A DNA stretch of 64,000 nucleotides from UBA3263 sp964528425 (GTDB lineage: Bacteria > Bacteroidota > Bacteroidia > Bacteroidales > Muribaculaceae): positions 45,613 to 109,612 of the forward strand of contig CAZGTD010000004.1 of NCBI GenBank assembly GCA_964528425.1, given 5' to 3'. Below the pieces are notes generated by a model. That model was not told the DNA's origin. It made no database searches and worked only from the letters and a program-made list of their open reading frames with translations. Of the stretch, positions 60,333 to 64,000 are shown piece after piece. Each line of letters starts with the position of its first letter. The stretch's first letter is position 1. A program made the position numbers and the translations under genes.

Positions 60333-61382
60333 ATGAAGATTCTGCATATAATTTTTCAAATGCATACCGGCGGTGCGGAAACCATGCTCGCCGACATTGT
60401 CAACGAACAGGTTGCCCGCGGCCACGAGGTTGAAATCCTGATTGTTAACCGCGGGGAAAATGAAGATATAATCCGCAGCATATCGCCAAAAGTTAAAATT
60501 ACCCGCTTCAACCGCACCCCCGGAGCAGCGCCCCTGCTGCTTATGGCCCGGCTGAATCTCTTTGCCATGCGACGCCGCCCCGACATTATTCACCTGCACA
60601 TGCACAAGCTGACCGGCCTGCTGCGCATAATGCGCGCCCGCACGCTCTTTACCGTCCATGCACTGAATATACCGATGACCTACGCTGCCGGTTCTAACTT
60701 GGCGGCCATATCCGATGCCGTGGCCGCCGACATCAGAACCCGCGTTGCCGGTGCAAAAGTTACGGTGATTCCAAACGGCATCATAACCGACGCAATTACA
60801 ATCCGCAAGCCGAATGAGCCAATCCATAATCCGGTCCGCATAATTCAGGTTTCGCGCCTCGACAGCAAAATCAAAGGTCAGGATATACTTATCCGGGCAA
60901 TCGCCGAGTTGCGCAAGCGGGGCATTGAGGTCGAAGCAACATTTATCGGCGAAGGCCCCGACCTGGAGAGCCTGCAAGCTCTGGCCCGTGAAGAAGGAGT
61001 TGCCAACGCCGTTACCTTCGCCGGCAACCTGCCGCGCAAAGAAATCTATGCACGTCTGGCCGATTTCGACCTGATGGTACAGCCGTCGCGCTTCGAAGGT
61101 TTCGGTCTTACCGTAGCCGAAGGCATGGCGGCCGGACTGCCACTGATAGTTTCCGAAGGGGGCGGCCCCTGGGAAGTGGCTGACCGCGGACGCCTGGCCG
61201 AAACATTCACCAACGGCGACCCGACGAGTTGTGCCGATGCCATAGAGCGCGCAATCGAAACGTATCCCTCGCAGCTTAAGCGAGCCGAAGATGCCCGCGC
61301 TTTCGTCGGAGCCAATTATTCGCTCAAACGTCAGGTCGACGACTACGACCGCCTATACCAAAAGCTTCTCGCGGGAAAGTAA
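60333..61382 (+). CDS. GT4-family glycosyltransferase
   Basis: 349 residues. N-terminal Rossmann half with HTGGAETMLADI, C-terminal GT-B half with VSRLDSKIKGQDILI and the EX7E motif in SRFEGFGLTVAEGMAAGLP. Retaining transferase of the GT4 type, probably acting in surface-polysaccharide synthesis. GC-richer than the toxin-antitoxin genes before it. Confidence 0.9.
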   Translation: MKILHIIFQMHTGGAETMLADIVNEQVARGHEVEILIVNRGENEDIIRSISPKVKITRFNRTPGAAPLLLMARLNLFAMRRRPDIIHLHMHKLTGLLRIMRARTLFTVHALNIPMTYAAGSNLAAISDAVAADIRTRVAGAKVTVIPNGIITDAITIRKPNEPIHNPVRIIQVSRLDSKIKGQDILIRAIAELRKRGIEVEATFIGEGPDLESLQALAREEGVANAVTFAGNLPRKEIYARLADFDLMVQPSRFEGFGLTVAEGMAAGLPLIVSEGGGPWEVADRGRLAETFTNGDPTSCADAIERAIETYPSQLKRAEDARAFVGANYSLKRQVDDYDRLYQKLLAGK

Positions 61383-61402
61383 GCCCCCGTTTCCGAAATT
61401 TT

Positions 61403-61434
61403 TTTGCAAGTTTTGTAAAAAGTTGGTACATTTG
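61403..61434 (+). promoter_or_regulatory. Promoter of the WecG-like gene
   Basis: TTTG at 61403-61406, 20-base spacer, TACATTTG at 61427-61434: full consensus, with a leader of about 60 bases. Confidence 0.72.
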
Positions 61435-61497
61435 CATATTCTTATACAAAACTCTGTAACAGGAAATTTGTCAGAACATAATTGCCGCCCTCCGGAA

Positions 61498-62193
61498 ATG
61501 ACCACATTCACCATCCGCAACATAAAAGTTCATCCGTTCACGTCGTTCGACGAAGTTATCGACTATGCCGACTCCCGCAAGGGCATTCTTGTTGCCGTCA
61601 ATGCCGAAAAATCAATGAACGCCACTCAGGAATTAGTCGACGTTATCAACGATAATATCGGCTACTGCGATGGAGCCGGAGCGGTTAAGGCCGGCCGACG
61701 CAAAGGTTTTAAAGTTGAGCGCACTCCGGGCTGCGAACTGTGGCTGGAAATAATCCGCCGCTATGCCGGAAAGAGGAAATTTTATCTTGTGGGCACTCGT
61801 CAGGAGGTTATCGAACAGGTGGTTGAGAAGCTGCGCAATGAGTTCCCCGAAATTGAAATCGTTGGCTACCGCAACGGCTTCCTTCAGCCGGGCGACGAAG
61901 AAAAACTCGCTGCCGACCTTGAGCGCACACGCCCCGACTTCGTTTTCGTAGCAATGGGATCGCCGAAACAGGAGTTTCTTATGCAGCGGCTGAAACAACA
62001 TCATCCGCAAGCTGTTTATCAGGGGCTCGGAGGCAGTTTTGACCTTTATGTCGGCAATTTCAAGCGCGCGCCGCGACTGCTTCAGGCTCTGGGTTGCGAA
62101 TGGGCATGGCGCTTCATTGCCCAGCCGTCGCGCATTCGCCGCATCGGGCCCTATCTGCGCTTCGCGGTAGCCCTCTACTCGGGTCGCCTTTAA
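61498..62193 (+). CDS. WecG/TagA/CpsF-family glycosyltransferase (GT26)
   Basis: 231 residues from ATG 61498; longer upstream frames run into the preceding gene and the promoter. GT26 signatures: YCDGAGAVKAGRRKG, VFVAMGSPKQEFLMQ and GLGGSFDLYVGNFKRAPR. Transfers ManNAc(A)-type sugars to lipid carriers in other bacteria. Its stop (TAA) overlaps the stop of the convergent kinase gene, sharing TTAA. Confidence 0.9.
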   Translation: MTTFTIRNIKVHPFTSFDEVIDYADSRKGILVAVNAEKSMNATQELVDVINDNIGYCDGAGAVKAGRRKGFKVERTPGCELWLEIIRRYAGKRKFYLVGTRQEVIEQVVEKLRNEFPEIEIVGYRNGFLQPGDEEKLAADLERTRPDFVFVAMGSPKQEFLMQRLKQHHPQAVYQGLGGSFDLYVGNFKRAPRLLQALGCEWAWRFIAQPSRIRRIGPYLRFAVALYSGRL

Positions 62194-63383
62194 GATTGCG
62201 GCGTCAGCGGCAACTCCAACCGGAATGTTGTTCCGCGACCCGGCTCAGAATCCTTAACGAATATATGGCCGTGGTGGTAGTCGTCGACAATACGTTTTGC
62301 CAGCGTCAGCCCCAGGCCCCAGCCTCGCTTCTTGGTGGTGTAGCCCGGGTTGAAAATAGTTTTGAAATCCTTACGGGCAATACCTTTGCCCGTATCGGCA
62401 ACCTCTACTATCGCACTGTTGCCCTCCGGGAAGGTCAACACCGAGATTGCTCCGTGCCCCTCCATCGCGTCAACGGCATTCTTGATAAGGTTTTCGAGCA
62501 CCCATGCCAGCAAGTCGGTCGACAGGCTAACCATTAGCGGATTCTCCGACAGAGTTAACGACAACTTTACCCCGGAAGATATGCGCGTGCGCATATAGTC
62601 CACCGAGTGCTCAACGACTGAATTCAAATCGGTTGAAACCATAACCGGCGGCGAACCGATTTTCGAGAAGCGCGAAGCTATTACATTCAGGCGGTTAACA
62701 TCCTTATTCATCTCGTCGACCACCTCGGAGTCAACCCCATAGCCGGGCAACATCTCAACCCAGGCCATCAGCGAGGATATAGGAGTTCCGAGCTGGTGTG
62801 CGGTTTCTTTCGACAGGCCTACCCACACCTTGTTCTGCTCGGCACGCTTGGTGGCCGATACCGCATAGTAAACAACGAATATAAATCCGGCCATAACCGC
62901 TAACTGAACGTAGGGATACCAGCTCAGCCTGCGCAGCAGCAGGGAATCTTCGTAATACAGCCGCTGATTAACACCCGGGGCAATCACTATGGTGATTACG
63001 TTCTCAGACTTCTTAAGTTTCTCCAGCCTATGGCGCAGAAACTGCTCGTTTTCGGCCGTCAGCTCCCACGGGGGAAGAGTGTCGTTATTTTCAGGCAGGT
63101 CAAAGTTCAGATGGTCGAGAATGCGGTCGGAATCGTCGACCAGAATCACCGGAATTGTAGAGTTTCCCTTGATAATCGAAAGCAGGAAATCGAGATTGGT
63201 CGACGAATCGGCCGAAGCGATTTCGCGGGTAGCGTCGGCCCACACCTGCATGCGCGCCCTCTCCTGGGCCGACAGGTCGTTGACCAGACGGTCCGAAACC
63301 CACAAAAAAGCAACCACCACGGCCACAGTGGCCAGCATAAAGGCCAATGTGCCGCGGCGGCGAATGTCATATAAATTAGGCAT
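62190..63383 (-). CDS. Orphan membrane histidine kinase
   Basis: 397 residues. Helices at about 12-30 and 158-175 flank a periplasmic sensor region (30-155). Phospho-His196 in KETAHQLGTP, then NLIKNAVDAM, DTGKGI and GWGLGLTLAKRI of the HATPase. No response regulator is next to it. It overlaps the HIT gene by 8 bases, so it is probably co-transcribed with greA and the HIT gene. Confidence 0.92.
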   Translation of the reverse strand: MPNLYDIRRRGTLAFMLATVAVVVAFLWVSDRLVNDLSAQERARMQVWADATREIASADSSTNLDFLLSIIKGNSTIPVILVDDSDRILDHLNFDLPENNDTLPPWELTAENEQFLRHRLEKLKKSENVITIVIAPGVNQRLYYEDSLLLRRLSWYPYVQLAVMAGFIFVVYYAVSATKRAEQNKVWVGLSKETAHQLGTPISSLMAWVEMLPGYGVDSEVVDEMNKDVNRLNVIASRFSKIGSPPVMVSTDLNSVVEHSVDYMRTRISSGVKLSLTLSENPLMVSLSTDLLAWVLENLIKNAVDAMEGHGAISVLTFPEGNSAIVEVADTGKGIARKDFKTIFNPGYTTKKRGWGLGLTLAKRIVDDYHHGHIFVKDSEPGRGTTFRLELPLTPQS

Positions 63384-63765
63384 TGGCTATTGCCCGGGCA
63401 ATGCGCTCCATTTCTTCGGCGGGAATTTCGCGCTTGGGAGCGCGGAAGTCCATGTCGGCCTCCGTTTGAAGCGGCACAAGGTGGATATGGGCGTGGGGCA
63501 CTTCCATGCCGAGCACCGCAACCCCTACCCTCTGACAAGGAATGGCGCGCTTGATTTTCAGCGCCACCTTGCGGGCAAATTCCATCAGTTCGCCGTATTC
63601 TTCGGCCGACAGGTCAAACAGATAGTCAACCTCGCGGCGCGGAATTACCAGAACGTGGCCCGGCGCCATTGGGTTGATATCAAGAAAAGCATAATGGCGC
63701 TCATCTTCAGCAACCTTGTAGCTGGGAATCTCGCCGGCGGCAATGCGCGAAAAAATCGAGGCCAT
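63376..63765 (-). CDS. HIT-family nucleotide hydrolase/transferase
   Basis: 129 residues. The histidine triad is HAHIHLVPL near residue 94-102, with the N-terminal FSRIAAGEIPSYKVAED typical of HIT/HINT proteins, which split AMP from nucleotide conjugates. Its start touches the greA stop by one base. Confidence 0.93.
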   Translation of the reverse strand: MASIFSRIAAGEIPSYKVAEDERHYAFLDINPMAPGHVLVIPRREVDYLFDLSAEEYGELMEFARKVALKIKRAIPCQRVGVAVLGMEVPHAHIHLVPLQTEADMDFRAPKREIPAEEMERIARAIANA

Positions 63766-64000
63766 CAGATTGAAATTTCAACGATTTCAAACTTAACCAT
63801 GCCGGCCGGAACGCGGATGTCTACGATGTCGCCGAGCTTATGGCCGAGCAGCCCCTGCGCAATGGGGGTCGAAGTGCCGATTTTCTTTTCCTTGAGGTTA
63901 GCTTCGGAATCGGCCACGATAGTATATTCGGCAATTGCGCCGTTGGCGTGGTTCTTGATTTTTACGCGGTTCATAATCTGCACCTCGTCGGTGTTGAGCT
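63765..64000 (-). CDS. greA: Transcription elongation factor GreA, 5'-truncated by window edge
   Basis: The last 78 codons are present and open to the window end; the in-frame ATG at 63974 is internal. The reading LNTDEVQIMNRVKIKN, then EYTIVADSEAN, TPIAQGLLGHKLGD and a final strand, is the FKBP-like C-terminal domain of GreA. GreA rescues backtracked RNA polymerase. The coiled-coil N-terminus lies outside. Confidence 0.92.
   Translation of the reverse strand, partial: LNTDEVQIMNRVKIKNHANGAIAEYTIVADSEANLKEKKIGTSTPIAQGLLGHKLGDIVDIRVPAGMVKFEIVEISI

Noticed and set aside
1..64000. CRISPR arrays, rRNA genes, insertion-sequence transposases, prophage genes
   Set aside because: Read through for repeats and motifs; none was found.

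Overview
The window is bacterial DNA from a member of the Bacteroidales, most likely a Muribaculaceae (S24-7)-type gut commensal. The evidence is a SusC/SusD polysaccharide-utilization locus with a hybrid two-component system, RNase G, HU, rpsA and CstA genes of Bacteroidetes type, fimbrillin-like lipoproteins, absence of Shine-Dalgarno motifs, and many promoters of the Bacteroides type (TTTG, 19-20 bases, TAnnTTTG). The family-level placement is inference.

Layout. 1-1.9 kb: 3' part of a secreted BNR/sialidase-like protein. 2.0-2.1 kb: a promoter followed closely by an intrinsic terminator, a small-RNA candidate. 2.2-17.8 kb: a complete fructan-type PUL. On the minus strand are GH32, an MFS sugar importer and fructokinase; on the plus strand are a hybrid sensor with a sugar-binding periplasmic domain, SusC, SusD, a DUF4960-type surface lipoprotein, and a LamG-GH32-like enzyme whose nucleophile position is Glu instead of Asp. 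Two related 18-base sites lie upstream of the divergent GH32/sensor pair and of susC. 17.9-20.4 kb: CstA, a Crp-like regulator and a DUF4332 protein.

20.5-27.4 kb: an OmpA/TPR lipoprotein and housekeeping genes (pyrH, recF, DUF721, rsgA, a cupin, miaA), then a convergent membrane protein. 27.5-37.4 kb: a tightly packed seven-gene run of exported or membrane proteins (CHASE2, FecR-like, WD40/OmpA-like, caspase, DUF4384, an LPP20-like protein, a transglutaminase-like protein). I regard this as the best candidate for an undescribed system: two putative Cys proteases outside the cytoplasm with scaffold and sensor-like partners. 37.4-47.1 kb: pyrE, small conserved genes, LMW phosphatase, LolE-type permease, rng, a 29-residue basic protein, HU, rpsA, an M23-LysM peptidase and ndk.

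47.1-49.0 kb: an AT-rich island with a 20-base palindrome, a nested multi-stem element, two small secreted proteins and two long hairpins with similar 19-base loops. 49.0-52.5 kb: rfbA-rfbC-rfbB translationally coupled to lrgA-lrgB, with no rfbD. 52.6-58.1 kb: two large fimbrillin-like lipoproteins. 58.1-64.0 kb: a Bcr/CflA efflux pump, tRNA-Ala(GGC), an MNT-HEPN toxin-antitoxin pair, two glycosyltransferases, an orphan histidine kinase, a HIT protein and the 3' end of greA.

All names come from reading protein sequence by eye; no database search was run.
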